64,000 nt of DNA. Origin: JAXHUH01 sp034211175. GTDB lineage: Bacteria; Actinomycetota; Acidimicrobiia; Acidimicrobiales; CAIXPF01. A model generated the notes under the pieces. That model was not told where the DNA came from, searched no databases, and saw only the letters and a list, made by a program, of their open reading frames with translations. The stretch spans positions 1 through 64,000 of the forward strand of contig JAXHUH010000289.1 in assembly GCA_034211175.1 (NCBI GenBank). The letters run 5' to 3'. The translations under genes were made by a program, and so were the position numbers. Shown in pieces: positions 7,857 to 16,883 of this stretch. Each line of letters begins with the position of its first letter. Positions within the stretch are counted from its first letter, which is position 1.

Positions 7857-9676
7857 TGCCCCGCCCGATGAACCTCGCGGACGACGACGCCGCCCAGGAC
7901 GACGAGATCGGCCTCGCCGGCGCGCTCGACGTGCTGCGCCGCGGCGTGCGCGACCGCCCCGAGCTGCGTGTCGGGTTCGCGGCGTCGGTCGGCATGGGCA
8001 TCGCCACCGCGGTCGGCAAGCTGTCGATCCCGGTGCTGGTCCAGCAGGTGATCGACCGCGGCATCCTCGGCCCCGACGGCTGGGACCCGACGTTCACCTA
8101 CACCGCGTGCGCGATCGCCCTCGTCCTGTGCGTCGCCGTGCTGTTCATCGGCCGCGCCACCTACCTGCGCCTCCTCACCGCGGCCGAGAAGACCCTCTAC
8201 GGGCTGCGCATCCGGGCGTTCGAGCACATCCACCGCCTCAGCCTGGCCGAGCACACCGAGGCCAAGCGGGGCGTGCTCGTCTCCCGGGTCACCAGCGACA
8301 TCGAGACCCTCGCCCGCTTCGTGCAGTGGGGCGCGGTGAACTGGCTGATCAACAGCACCCTGGTCGTTGCGGTGCTGTTGACCATGATCTGGTTCAGCTG
8401 GCAGCTCACGATCATCGCCGTGATCATTCTCGGCGGGATGCTGCCGCTCATGCGGGCCGTGCAGCGCCGCCAGCTCGCCGCCTACGACAACCTCCGCGTC
8501 GCAGTGGGCGACACACTCACCGAGGTGTCCGAGGTCGTCATGGGCGCCGATGTCATCCGCGCCTACGGCATCAAGGAGCGTGCCCGTCGCCGGCTGCGCG
8601 CCGCCATCCGCAACCAGTACGACGCCTACATGCGGGCCGCCCGCTACATGGCCGTCGTGTTCACGATCGGCGACGTGTTCAGCGCCCTGGCCCTCGCCAT
8701 CGTCGCCGGCATCGGCGTGTGGTGGGGCCCCGGTTGGGGGCTCCAGCCCGGCGAGCTCGTCGCCGTCGTGTTCCTGATCAGCCTGCTCCAGAACCCGGTC
8801 GGCGAGATCGGTGAGGTCCTCGACCAGACCCAGATCGCCATCGCCGGCTGGCGCAAGGTGCTCGAGGTGATGGACACGCCGGTCGAGATCGTCGAGCCCG
8901 ACCCCGGCGTCGACCTGCCCCACGGCGCGCTCGACATCCGCACCGAGGCGCTCGAGTTCTCCTACCGCGAGGGCGACCGCGTGCTCCACGGCATCGACGT
9001 GTCGATACCGGCGGGAACCGCCGTGGCCGTCGTCGGTGAGACGGGCTCGGGCAAGACCACCCTGGCCAAGCTGCTGTGCCGCCTCGCCGACCCGACCGAG
9101 GGACGCATCCTGGTTGGCGGCGTCGACCTGCGCGAGGTGTCGCCCACGTCGCGTCGGGCGTCGGTGCGCATGGTGCCCCAGGACGGGTTCCTGTTCGACA
9201 CGTCGGTGCGCGAGAACGTGCGCTACGGCCGCCCCGGAGCGACCGACGACGAGGTTCGCAGCGCGTTCTCCCGCCTCGAGCTCGACTGGTGGCTCGACCG
9301 GCTCCCCCTCGGCCTCGACACGCCGGTCGGGGAGCGCGGCGACAACCTCTCGGTCGGCGAGCGCCAGCTCGTCGCCCTCGCCCGCGCCCAGCTCGCGGAC
9401 CCCGGCGTGCTGATCCTCGACGAGGCGACCAGCTCCGTCGACCCCGAGACCGAGCGCGCCCTCGCCGGTGCGCTCGAGCGGCTCACCGCCGGGCGTACGA
9501 CGGTGAGCATCGCCCACCGCCTCTCGACCGCCGAGGCCGCCGACCTGGTGCTCGTGTTCGACCAGGGCCACCTGATCGAGCAGGGCTCCCACGACGAGCT
9601 CGTCGCCGCCGGCGGCATCTACGCCCGCCTCTACGAGACCTGGATCGGCAACACCCGCAACACCACCGCGGTCTGA
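7856..9676 (+). CDS. ABC exporter half-transporter, consensus-site subunit
   Basis: The 606-residue partner of the preceding gene starts at ATG 7856 inside that gene's TGA stop. An acidic N-terminus (residues 1-30) is followed by six membrane helices and an ATPase domain with Walker A GETGSGKTT (394-402) and Walker B LILDEATSSVD, including the catalytic Glu. Its signature is LSVGERQ (498-504) instead of LSGGQ. This pairs with the Asp of the first subunit to give the non-hydrolytic site, while the first subunit's LSGGQ completes the active site here. The reciprocal arrangement is strong evidence that the two proteins work only together. Confidence 0.93.
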   Translation: MPRPMNLADDDAAQDDEIGLAGALDVLRRGVRDRPELRVGFAASVGMGIATAVGKLSIPVLVQQVIDRGILGPDGWDPTFTYTACAIALVLCVAVLFIGRATYLRLLTAAEKTLYGLRIRAFEHIHRLSLAEHTEAKRGVLVSRVTSDIETLARFVQWGAVNWLINSTLVVAVLLTMIWFSWQLTIIAVIILGGMLPLMRAVQRRQLAAYDNLRVAVGDTLTEVSEVVMGADVIRAYGIKERARRRLRAAIRNQYDAYMRAARYMAVVFTIGDVFSALALAIVAGIGVWWGPGWGLQPGELVAVVFLISLLQNPVGEIGEVLDQTQIAIAGWRKVLEVMDTPVEIVEPDPGVDLPHGALDIRTEALEFSYREGDRVLHGIDVSIPAGTAVAVVGETGSGKTTLAKLLCRLADPTEGRILVGGVDLREVSPTSRRASVRMVPQDGFLFDTSVRENVRYGRPGATDDEVRSAFSRLELDWWLDRLPLGLDTPVGERGDNLSVGERQLVALARAQLADPGVLILDEATSSVDPETERALAGALERLTAGRTTVSIAHRLSTAEAADLVLVFDQGHLIEQGSHDELVAAGGIYARLYETWIGNTRNTTAV

Positions 9677-9746
9677 GGTCGCGCTTCGGCCCGAGCCGAG
9701 GGCGAAAACCGGGCGCGCCGGTGGCGGTCCGCGCCATGATCGGGTG

Positions 9747-10169
9747 ATGGCCACCACCGCCGGGTACTCGGGGACACCGCTGGCGAAGAAGCTGGGCATC
9801 AAGGACGGCACCACCGTCACGCTGGTCGGCGTGGTGCCCGACGACGCGGAGGAGCTCCTCGCCCCGCTGCCCGACGGCGTGCGTGTCCGGCGACGCCTCG
9901 GCGGCGAGCCGGAGGTCGTCGTGTTCTTCACCACCGCTCGGCGCGACCTGGAGCGCCGGTTCGCCAAGCTCGCCGAGACGATCTACCCGGCGGCCGCGTG
10001 CTGGATCGCGTGGCCGAAGAAGGCGTCGAAGGTGGCGACCGACATGACCGAGGACGTCGTTCGTGAGGTCGCGCTGCCCGCCGGACTGGTCGACGTCAAG
10101 GTGTGTGCGATCGACGCGACGTGGTCGGGCCTGAAGCTGGTGCACCGCAAGGAGCGCCGCCCGAGCTGA
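9747..10169 (+). CDS. DUF3052 family protein
   Basis: The 140-residue protein matches the actinobacterial DUF3052 family: N-terminal GYSGTPLAKKLGIKDG, a central LERRFAKLAETIYPAAACWIAWPKK segment and a C-terminal DVKVCAIDATWSGLKLV strand. The family has no established biochemical role and no catalytic residue stands out. It is soluble. A CATGAT hexamer six bases before the ATG may be a weak leaderless promoter. GTG 9744 directly before the ATG is an alternative start. It converges with the GH15 gene, with about 50 bases between the stops. Confidence 0.88.
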   Translation: MATTAGYSGTPLAKKLGIKDGTTVTLVGVVPDDAEELLAPLPDGVRVRRRLGGEPEVVVFFTTARRDLERRFAKLAETIYPAAACWIAWPKKASKVATDMTEDVVREVALPAGLVDVKVCAIDATWSGLKLVHRKERRPS

Positions 10170-10223
10170 GCTCCGGTCGGACTGGGCGTCGGGACGGGCG
10201 GTCGCCCGATCGCGCCGCCGACC

Positions 10224-12125
10224 TCAGGTGTCGACCCCGGCCAGCGCCAGGGTGGCGCCGATGTGGGACAGGTGGGTGAGCGCCTGGGGGAAGTTGCCGA
10301 GCATCGAGTGGGTCGCCGGGTCCCACTCCTCGGCGTAGAGGCCCAGGTCGTTGGCCGTCGCCGTGGCTCGGTCGTACCACTGCTCGGCCTCGTCCATGCG
10401 GCCCTGGCGGGCCAGGCACTCGACGAGCCAGAACGTGCACGGCAGGAACACGCCCTCATCGCCCTCGAGGCCGTCGGCGGCCCGGTAGCGGCGCAGTAGG
10501 CCGTCCGTGCCGAGGTCCTCGATGATCGCGTCGACCGTCCCGACCATGCGCTCGTCGTCGTAGGCGACGTAGCCGACCGTCGGCAGGAGCAGCAGGGCGG
10601 CATCGACCGACTCGCCGAGCAGGTGGCTGCGGTAGGTGTTGCGGTTCGGGTCGTAGCCGACGGCCTCGATCGCTTCGATGACCTCGTCGCGGGCCGTGCT
10701 CCATGCCTTCACCGGAGCATCGCCGTCGAAGTGCTCCGCCAGGCCGAGGCCCCGATCGAAGGCCGTCCAGCACATCACCAGCGAGTGGACGAAGTGGCGG
10801 GGTGTGCCCCGCACCTCCCAGATGCCACGGTCGGGTTCGCGCCAGGTCCGCCGGGCCTGCTCGACGACCCGGGTGAGGAAGGTCCAGTACTCGGGCCCCG
10901 GGTCCTCGCCCTGCTGCCACGTCCGCCAGGTGAGGTCGAGGAGGTAGCCGTAGGTGTCGTTCTGGCGCTGGCCGGTGGCGCCATTGCCGATTCGGACCGG
11001 GCCGAGGCCGCGCCAGCCACTGAGGTCGAGCGTGCGCTCGGGGATCTCACGCTCGCCCCCGAGGCCGTACACGACCTGGAGCGCCTCGACCCGGCCGGCC
11101 GACGCCCGCTGCACGAACCGCCGGAAGCCGTCAGCCGCTCGGTGGAAGCCGAGCGTGTGCAGGGTCCGCACGCTCATCCACGAGTCGCGGATCCAGCTGT
11201 AGCGGTAGTCCCAGGTTCGTCCGCCGTTCGGGCTCTCCGGCAGCGAGGTCGTGGCCGCAGCGGCGACCGCGCCCGTCGGTGCGTGGCGCAGGCCCTCGAG
11301 GACGGTGGCGGAGCGGATCACGGTGGCCTCGGGCTCACCGTCGCCATCGACGTCGGGCAGGCGGTCGCTGCGGTTCAGCCACGTCCGCCACCACTCGAGC
11401 GTCCCGGCGACGAGGTCGTCGACCGTGTCGGCCCCGGGGGCCTCTCCGACCGACCGATCGACGTGGTGGGCCGAGTCGTAGCGGATGGCGAGGCGGAGCC
11501 GCTCTCCGGCGTCGAGGCGGGCCTCGCCGGTCACGGCCGAGGCGCGGTCGTCGAGATCGAGGTCGTGGTCGCACCAGATGACCAGGCCGTCGTCGCCGCC
11601 GAGGGCCGAGTGCAGGCCGTCCTCGTGGGACCGCAGCCAGGCCGCGCCGCCATGGTCGAACCGGGGCTCGACGACGACCCGGACGGGGACCGACCCGTCG
11701 GTCACCTCGGCGACCCGCAGCAACATCCGCTCCGGGTCCTCGGCGCCGCCCTCGCGCATGACGTAGCAGTCGGTGAGCACGAGTGTGCCCTGGTCGGTGC
11801 GGAACGTCGTCTCGAGCACGAGGCCGTCGACGTAGCGTCGGCTGGTGCACGGCTCGGGATGGGCCGGCCCGATGGCGCAGTAGCCGCCGCGATCCCAGTC
11901 GAGGAGGCGCCCGAAGCAGCTGCCCTCGTCCGCCCGCGGCATGCACGCCCAGTCGATCGAACCCGTGCGGGACACGAGCGCGCTGGAGTGGCAGTCCGAC
12001 AGGAACGCGTAGTCCTCGATCGGCGGGTAGGGCGCGGCGGAGGCGCCGGCCGGGTCGTCGACCCGTCCGGCACCGGGACCCGGTCGCGAGTACGCGCCCG
12101 TGCTCGATCCGCCGTGCCCGTCCAT
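10224..12125 (-). CDS. GH15 glycoside hydrolase (trehalase / glucoamylase-like)
   Basis: GH15 enzymes release glucose from alpha-glucosidic bonds by inversion. Actinobacterial members of this size often act on trehalose. The 633-residue protein has an N-terminal beta-sandwich beginning YPPIEDYAFLSDCHSSALVS and an (alpha/alpha)6 barrel. Family blocks include GGRTWDYRYSWIRDSWMSV, a segment containing the likely general acid (DRGIWEVRGTPRHFVHS) and the C-terminal block with the general base (YAEEWDPATHSMLGNFPQAL). There is no signal peptide, so it should be cytoplasmic and may act on trehalose or storage glucan. The ATG start carries a Gly/Pro-rich extension of about 30 residues; a later start is possible. 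Confidence 0.92.
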   Translation of the reverse strand: MDGHGGSSTGAYSRPGPGAGRVDDPAGASAAPYPPIEDYAFLSDCHSSALVSRTGSIDWACMPRADEGSCFGRLLDWDRGGYCAIGPAHPEPCTSRRYVDGLVLETTFRTDQGTLVLTDCYVMREGGAEDPERMLLRVAEVTDGSVPVRVVVEPRFDHGGAAWLRSHEDGLHSALGGDDGLVIWCDHDLDLDDRASAVTGEARLDAGERLRLAIRYDSAHHVDRSVGEAPGADTVDDLVAGTLEWWRTWLNRSDRLPDVDGDGEPEATVIRSATVLEGLRHAPTGAVAAAATTSLPESPNGGRTWDYRYSWIRDSWMSVRTLHTLGFHRAADGFRRFVQRASAGRVEALQVVYGLGGEREIPERTLDLSGWRGLGPVRIGNGATGQRQNDTYGYLLDLTWRTWQQGEDPGPEYWTFLTRVVEQARRTWREPDRGIWEVRGTPRHFVHSLVMCWTAFDRGLGLAEHFDGDAPVKAWSTARDEVIEAIEAVGYDPNRNTYRSHLLGESVDAALLLLPTVGYVAYDDERMVGTVDAIIEDLGTDGLLRRYRAADGLEGDEGVFLPCTFWLVECLARQGRMDEAEQWYDRATATANDLGLYAEEWDPATHSMLGNFPQALTHLSHIGATLALAGVDT

Positions 12126-12277
12126 CCCGGTTGCTCGCCTCCGTGCTCGATTTGCTCCGTGCCGGCCGGCTCGGTGGTTCCCCCGGGACCGGGTCCCAAA
12201 CCTCCGACACCGCCGTGTGACGTCCGTGACCTGGGTGATCGGGGTTCGGTCAGCGACGCGTGGGGTACACGGCAGCG

Positions 12278-13291
12278 GTGTTCGAGGACCTCCCCCTCCC
12301 AGTTCTGTTCGTCGCGCTCGCCGTCGGTGGGGCCGTCCTCGTCGTCTCGGGCACGCGCCTCGCCCACGTCGTCGATCGCCTCGCCGATCGCACCGGCCTC
12401 GGCGAGGCGCTGGCCGGCGCGCTGCTCCTCGGGGCGGTGACGTCGCTGCCCGGCCTGGTCGCCACGATCGTGGGTGCTGCCGGCGGTGACGCCGGGTTCG
12501 CGGTCGGCAACGCCATGGGCGGCATCGCCGCGCAGACCAGCTTCCTCGCCATCGCCGACCTGTCGTACCGCCGGGCCAACCTCGAGCACGCCGCGGCGTC
12601 GCAGTCGAACACGCTGCAGGCCGCCGTCCTCGTCACGCTGCTCGGGGTCGTGCTCCTCGGCACCGCGTCGCCCGACTGGACCGTGCTCGGCGTCCACCCG
12701 GCGACCGTCCTCCTCGTCGTCGGCTACGTGTTCGGGCTCTCGCTCGTCCGCCGCGAGGGCGACGACCCGGCGTGGGAGCCGACGCAGACCGACGAGACGC
12801 GCGTCGACGAGCCCGACCCCGAGAACGAAGGTGCGCCGCTCAGCCGCCTGTGGGCCGAGTTCGCGGTCCTCGCGGTCGTCGTTGCCGGCACCGGCTTCGT
12901 GATCGCCAACTCCGGTCTCGCGGTCGCCGAGGAGACGGGGATCACCGGCACCGTCGTCGGCACGCTCGGCACCGGGGTCATCACCTCGTTGCCGGAGCTG
13001 GTCACGGCCATCGCCGCGGTGCGGGCCGGGGCGTTGACGCTGGCGGTCGGCGACATCATCGGCGGCAACGCCTTCGACCTGCTGATGATCGCGGCCGCGG
13101 ACCTCACGTTGCGCGAGAGCGTCTACCACGGCATGGGCGGCCAGGCGACGTTCGTGCTCGCCCTGTCGATCGTGCTGTCGGCGGTGCTGCTCGCCGGGCT
13201 GCTGTTCCGCCAGCGCAAGGGCATCGGCTTCGAGGGCCTGACCATCCTCGGCCTCTACGTCGGCGGCATGATCGTCCTGCCGCTGGTCTGA
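12278..13291 (+). CDS. Sodium/calcium exchanger family cation antiporter
   Basis: The membrane protein has 337 residues from GTG 12278, or 343 from GTG 12260. It contains the two inverted alpha-repeats of the Ca2+/cation antiporter superfamily: GALLLGAVTSLPGLVATIVG...GNAMGG in the first half and GTGVITSLPELVTAIAAV...GDIIGGNAFDLL in the second. About ten membrane helices are visible, with an acidic cytoplasmic loop between the halves (WEPTQTDETRVDEPDPENEG) where a regulatory loop is common. It probably exports Ca2+ or a related cation. It is divergent from the GH15 gene; upstream TACACG resembles a weak -10. Confidence 0.9.
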   Translation: MFEDLPLPVLFVALAVGGAVLVVSGTRLAHVVDRLADRTGLGEALAGALLLGAVTSLPGLVATIVGAAGGDAGFAVGNAMGGIAAQTSFLAIADLSYRRANLEHAAASQSNTLQAAVLVTLLGVVLLGTASPDWTVLGVHPATVLLVVGYVFGLSLVRREGDDPAWEPTQTDETRVDEPDPENEGAPLSRLWAEFAVLAVVVAGTGFVIANSGLAVAEETGITGTVVGTLGTGVITSLPELVTAIAAVRAGALTLAVGDIIGGNAFDLLMIAAADLTLRESVYHGMGGQATFVLALSIVLSAVLLAGLLFRQRKGIGFEGLTILGLYVGGMIVLPLV

Positions 13292-13427
13292 CTCCGGCCG
13301 GTTTCCCGCCGGGGCGCCGACTCCTCGTCGACGTCGCCACCGGACCGGGCCGGGACCGAGGACCCTCACGATCGGGGATGGTCGGCCCTGACCGGCGTGC
13401 GATGCAGGAGGACCATGGTCGCATTGC

Positions 13428-13463
13428 TAGTTTCGACCGGCGGATCACGCGCCCAACGGAGGA
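13428..13463 (+). promoter_or_regulatory. Promoter -10 and ribosome binding site of mdh
   Basis: TAGTTT (13428-13433) is a likely -10 and GGAGGA (13458-13463) the ribosome binding site, five bases before ATG 13469. A perfect 10-bp palindrome, GACCATGGTC, lies just upstream at 13411-13420. Confidence 0.5.
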
Positions 13464-13468
13464 CCGCA

Positions 13469-14458
13469 ATGACCACAGAACCGGTTCGCGTTGCTGTCAC
13501 CGGTGCCGCCGGCCAGATCGGCTACAGCCTCGTGTTCCGCATCGCCAGCGGGCAGCTGCTCGGCCCCGATCAGCCGGTCGTCCTGCAGATGCTGGAGATC
13601 ACCCCGGCGCTCGACGCGCTCCGTGGCGTGATGATGGAGCTCGACGACTGCGCCTTCCCGCTGCTCGCGGGCATGGTCGGCACCGACGACGCCAACGAGG
13701 CGTTCAACGGGGCCACCCACGCGCTCCTCGTCGGCTCCCGCCCGCGGACCAAGGGCATGGAGCGTGGCGACCTGCTCGAGGCGAACGGCGCGATCTTCAC
13801 CGCCCAGGGCAAGGCGCTGTCGGACAACGCCGAGAGCTCGGTGAAGGTGCTGGTGGTCGGCAACCCGGCCAACACCAACTGCCTCATCGCCATGAACAAC
13901 GCCCCGGCGATCCCGAACGAGCAGTTCACGGCGATGACCCGCCTCGACCACAACCGGGCGATGGCCCAGCTGTCGTCGAAGACGGGCAAGCCGACGACCG
14001 CGATCAAGAAGATGACGATCTGGGGCAACCACTCGGCGACCCAGTACCCGGACCTCTTCCACGCCGAGGTCGAGGGCAAGATCGCGGCCGAGGTCGTCAA
14101 CGACCAGAACTGGCTCGAGAACGACTTCATCCCGACCGTGCAGAAGCGCGGCGCCGCCATCATCGAGGCCCGGGGTGCGTCCTCCGCGGCGTCGGCGGCG
14201 AGCGCGGCGATCGACCACATGCACGACTGGGAGCTCGGCACCCCCGACGGTGACTGGGTGTCGATGGCCATCCCGTCCGACGGCAGCTACGGCGTCGCCG
14301 AGGGGCTGATCTCGTCGTTCCCGGTGACCTGCTCGGGTGGCTCGTACTCGATCGTCCAAGGCCTCGACCTCGACGACTTCAGCCGCGGCAAGGTCGACGC
14401 CTCGGTCGCCGAGCTCACCGAGGAGCGCGACACCGTCGCCGGCCTGAACCTGATCTGA
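13469..14458 (+). CDS. mdh: Malate dehydrogenase (NAD-dependent)
   Basis: It interconverts malate and oxaloacetate in the TCA cycle. The 329-residue protein belongs to the group with a TGAAGQIGYS nucleotide-binding loop (11-20), typical of actinobacterial and cytosolic-type MDH. Substrate arginines lie in GSRPRTKGMERGD (89-101) and in MTRLDHNRA, where D160 would relay to the catalytic H188 in WGNHSATQYPD. The length is normal. The start is fixed by the GGAGGA site. A perfect hairpin terminates the transcript downstream, so the gene is probably monocistronic. Confidence 0.97.
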   Translation: MTTEPVRVAVTGAAGQIGYSLVFRIASGQLLGPDQPVVLQMLEITPALDALRGVMMELDDCAFPLLAGMVGTDDANEAFNGATHALLVGSRPRTKGMERGDLLEANGAIFTAQGKALSDNAESSVKVLVVGNPANTNCLIAMNNAPAIPNEQFTAMTRLDHNRAMAQLSSKTGKPTTAIKKMTIWGNHSATQYPDLFHAEVEGKIAAEVVNDQNWLENDFIPTVQKRGAAIIEARGASSAASAASAAIDHMHDWELGTPDGDWVSMAIPSDGSYGVAEGLISSFPVTCSGGSYSIVQGLDLDDFSRGKVDASVAELTEERDTVAGLNLI

Positions 14459-14505
14459 GCACGTCGCGCCCGGCCCTCCGGGGTCGACGGAGCGTGTGAA
14501 CCGAC

Positions 14506-14536
14506 GAGGGCGCACCTGCGATGCAGGTGCGCCCTC
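14506..14536. terminator. Bidirectional terminator between mdh and a small minus-strand gene
   Basis: Perfect 14-bp arms (GAGGGCGCACCTGC and its complement) with a three-base GAT loop lie between two converging genes, 48 bases after the mdh stop and 29 before the neighbour's. Confidence 0.85.
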
Positions 14537-14565
14537 GGCGCGTTCGCGTTCGACGTCCCAGGCGG

Positions 14566-14757
14566 TCAGCGGGCGGTGGCGCTCCGGCGGCCCGAGGCCT
14601 GGTTGGCGCGGTTGGCGTGGGTGCGCTCCTGCTCGGAGGCGTGGGAGCTCTGGAGGCGGTCGCCGACGTCGCTCAGGAAGCGGCCGATGCGATCACGGTT
14701 GCGCCAGGCGTAGCTGCCCAGCCCGATGGCGGCGCTGGCTCGGCGGAACAGTCGCAT
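14566..14757 (-). CDS. Small basic hypothetical protein (63 aa)
   Basis: From ATG 14757 the protein has 63 residues and is strongly basic (MRLFRRASAAIGLGSYAWRN, later RNRDRIGRFLSDVGDRL). A good AGGAGG site lies nine bases upstream, which supports this start over an upstream one that would give 93 residues. An amphipathic helix is likely. No family is recognised. A convergent terminator separates it from mdh. Confidence 0.6.
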   Translation of the reverse strand: MRLFRRASAAIGLGSYAWRNRDRIGRFLSDVGDRLQSSHASEQERTHANRANQASGRRSATAR

Positions 14758-14912
14758 GCGTGAAGTCCTCCTCGTTGCCCCGTGACGGGGTGCGGTCTCT
14801 CCGGCGGAGCGGTGTTCACGACCATCTACCCGCCGCGGTCGGGCCACAACCGTGGCACATCAGGGCTCGGGGGTGAACGACCACGGCCCGCGGCTCCGGC
14901 GTACCGCTGGCG

Positions 14913-14918
14913 TACGAT
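14913..14918 (+). promoter_or_regulatory. Leaderless -10 (TACGAT) of the dehydratase gene
   Basis: TACGAT is seven bases before ATG 14926 and there is no ribosome binding site, which fixes the start at this ATG. Confidence 0.6.
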
Positions 14919-14925
14919 CGGGTCG

Positions 14926-15939
14926 ATGACCCACGGCACCGGCGGAACCGAGCGGCGGACCGTGCCCGACGGCCTGCCGGTGTCGATCGCCGACGTCGAG
15001 GAGGCGGCCCGGCGGATCGCCGGGGTCGTGGTCCCGACGCCGGTGCTGCGAGCCGACGCGCTCGACGCCGCGGTCGGCGCCCGGGTCCACCTGAAGGCCG
15101 AGAACCTCCAGCGGGGCGGCTCGTTCAAGCTCCGGGGCGCCACCAACCTGCTGGCCTCGCTCACCGACGACGAGCGGGCCCGGGGGATCGTCGCCTACAG
15201 CTCCGGCAACCACGCCCGCGGCGTCGCCATCGCCGCCCGCACGCTCGGCATCGACGCCGTCGTCGTCATGCCCCACGACGCCCCACCGGAGAAGGTGGCC
15301 GCGGTCGGCGCCGAGGGTGCGACGATCGTCGGCTACGACCGCTACACCGAGGACCGGGCGGCCATCGCCGCCTCGATCGCCACCCGCGACGGCCGGACGG
15401 TCGTCCCGCCGTTCGACGATCCCCGCATCATGGCCGGTCAGGGCACGGTGGCGCTGGAGCTGGCCGAGCAGGTCGAGCGGCTCGACGTCCTCGTCGTCTG
15501 CCTCGGTGGCGGCGGGCTGCTGTCGGGCTGCGCGGTCGTTGCCGCCGACCGGTGGCCCGGCGTGCGGATCATCGGCGTCGAGCCCGACGCCGGCGACGAC
15601 CACCGGCGGTCACGGGCCGCCGGCCATCGCGTCGCGGTGGCGGTGCCGCGAACCATCGCCGACGGTCAGGCGACGACGATGCCGGGCGAGCACACGTGGG
15701 CCGTGAACGGCGCGCTGGTCGACGAGTTCGTGTCGGTCAGCGACACCGCCATCGTCGAGGCGATGCGGTTCGTGTTCGACGAGCTCAACGTCGTCGCCGA
15801 ACCGAGCGGTGCCAGCGCCCTCGCCGCGCTGCTGTCCGGCGTGGTGACCGTGCCCGTGGGCGCTCGCGTCGGGGTGACGTTGTCCGGCGGGAACGTGTCG
15901 GTCAGCCGCTTCGCCCGGCTGCTCGGCGAGACGCCCTGA
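14926..15939 (+). CDS. PLP-dependent serine/threonine dehydratase
   Basis: It deaminates L-threonine and/or L-serine to the 2-oxo acid and ammonia. The 337-residue protein is the short form without a C-terminal ACT regulatory domain, so it is more like catabolic threonine dehydratase or serine racemase than biosynthetic IlvA. K68 in GGSFKLRGA forms the Schiff base with PLP, SSGNHA (92-97) binds the substrate carboxylate, and a tetraglycine loop (CLGGGGLLSG) holds the phosphate. No isoleucine pathway gene is nearby, which favours a catabolic role. The stop is nine bases from the end of the convergent neighbour. Confidence 0.92.
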   Translation: MTHGTGGTERRTVPDGLPVSIADVEEAARRIAGVVVPTPVLRADALDAAVGARVHLKAENLQRGGSFKLRGATNLLASLTDDERARGIVAYSSGNHARGVAIAARTLGIDAVVVMPHDAPPEKVAAVGAEGATIVGYDRYTEDRAAIAASIATRDGRTVVPPFDDPRIMAGQGTVALELAEQVERLDVLVVCLGGGGLLSGCAVVAADRWPGVRIIGVEPDAGDDHRRSRAAGHRVAVAVPRTIADGQATTMPGEHTWAVNGALVDEFVSVSDTAIVEAMRFVFDELNVVAEPSGASALAALLSGVVTVPVGARVGVTLSGGNVSVSRFARLLGETP

Positions 15940-15947
15940 GCCGGTGA

Positions 15948-16268
15948 TCAGGCGACGAGACGGGTGTCGGCCTTGACGGTGCCGAGCTCGACCGGAGCGC
16001 CGTGGTAGCGGTCGACGCCGATGCCCCAGATCTCGACGAACAGCTCACGGACACGGTCGTCGGCGTCGTCGATGAGCACCGCGCCGCCCTCCTCGACGAA
16101 GCGGATGATCGCCTTGCGGACCTTCCAGCGGGAGATCCGCGGCTTGCGTACGGGTGTGAACCAGCCGCCGGGGTAGGCGGCGCGCACGAGCTCCAGACCG
16201 GCGCGGGGGTGTACACCCATCGCCGTGACGAGGTCGAAGAGGAGTGCTCGCTTCCGGTCGACGTTCAC
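15948..16268 (-). CDS. Conserved-looking hypothetical protein (106 aa)
   Basis: From GTG 16268, preceded by AGGAAGGA, the protein has 106 residues. It looks like a compact globular domain: a helical N-terminus (DRKRALLFDLVTAMGVHPRA), a Trp/Arg-rich middle (TPVRKPRISRWKVRKAIIRF) and an acidic region (DDADDRVRELFVEIWGIGVD). No membrane segment or known motif is seen. The open frame continues 40 codons upstream, but that part is Pro/Arg-rich and unlike the rest. A role is not predictable. The spacer upstream is relatively AT-rich and probably carries its promoter. Confidence 0.6.
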   Translation of the reverse strand: MNVDRKRALLFDLVTAMGVHPRAGLELVRAAYPGGWFTPVRKPRISRWKVRKAIIRFVEEGGAVLIDDADDRVRELFVEIWGIGVDRYHGAPVELGTVKADTRLVA

Positions 16269-16437
16269 GAGGCGACGGGTCCTTCCTGCACCAGGGGAGG
16301 GCGGTGGTGAACGGAACCGTCCGGATGGTTTCTTGACGGTTGTCCACCGAGGCCTGAAAGTACAGAAAGTAAGTTGCCAAACGCGCACGGTGACGTTACG
16401 TCTCCATGCAGAGTGGCGGAATCATCACGAGGGGCGG

Positions 16438-16848
16438 TTACCCGAGGGGACCGATCGCCGAGGATGCCTCACCGATCCGGGTCATCACCTCGGTCAGGCC
16501 CCGGAGCCGATCGGCGTCGCCCGTGAGGACGATGTCGCCGCCCATGAAGGCGTCGAGCGCCGAGCGTTCACCGGAGGCGACCGCCTCGGCGGTGGTCAGG
16601 TCCTGGGTGAGCCGGACGTCGGGCGATGTCGCCGCCCCCGGGAGGACCCGGACCGACGCCGGCTCGATGACCACGTGGTAGGCGCCGATCTCGCTGCCGT
16701 CGACCACGTACTCGACGACCGACGCCTCGGCATCGTCACCGACGACGCCGAGGCGCTGCAGTTGCTGGTCGAACGCCTCGACCCATGCCCCGGTCAGGAA
16801 CGGGACGGGTTCGCGGGCGTCGGGCTCGTTGGATCGTGACGGCGGCAC
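16438..16848 (-). CDS. SCP2 sterol-binding domain protein
   Basis: The 136-residue protein starts at GTG 16848. After a short Pro/Ser N-terminus it shows a single SCP2-like fold: YVVDGSEIGAYHVVIE strands, then VRLTQDLTTAEAVASGERSA and AFMGGDIVLTGDADRLRGL near the end. This small alpha/beta domain binds lipids or acyl groups and is common in actinobacteria. It has no signal peptide. A TACCCT hexamer eight bases before the GTG suggests a leaderless transcript separate from the gene at 16884-17177. The ligand is unknown. Confidence 0.78.
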   Translation of the reverse strand: MPPSRSNEPDAREPVPFLTGAWVEAFDQQLQRLGVVGDDAEASVVEYVVDGSEIGAYHVVIEPASVRVLPGAATSPDVRLTQDLTTAEAVASGERSALDAFMGGDIVLTGDADRLRGLTEVMTRIGEASSAIGPLG

Positions 16849-16856
16849 GGCCGGCG

Positions 16857-16862
16857 AGGGTA
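16857..16862 (-). promoter_or_regulatory. Leaderless -10 (TACCCT) of the SCP2 gene
   Basis: On the minus strand TACCCT is eight bases before GTG 16848. It lies in the 35-base gap after the DUF4235 gene. Confidence 0.45.
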
Positions 16863-16883
16863 GCGGTCCGGCGGGCGCACCGG

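Noticed and set aside
10623..12440. A 605-codon + strand frame over the GH15 gene
   Set aside because: It lies antisense to clear GH15 motifs; amino-acid composition is Arg/Gly/Ala/Val-biased and matches nothing.
16269..16437. tRNA or small RNA gene in the AT-richer gap
   Set aside because: No cloverleaf-compatible arms or conserved TTCGA loop could be found by eye. The gap more likely holds the promoter of the minus-strand gene ending at 15948.
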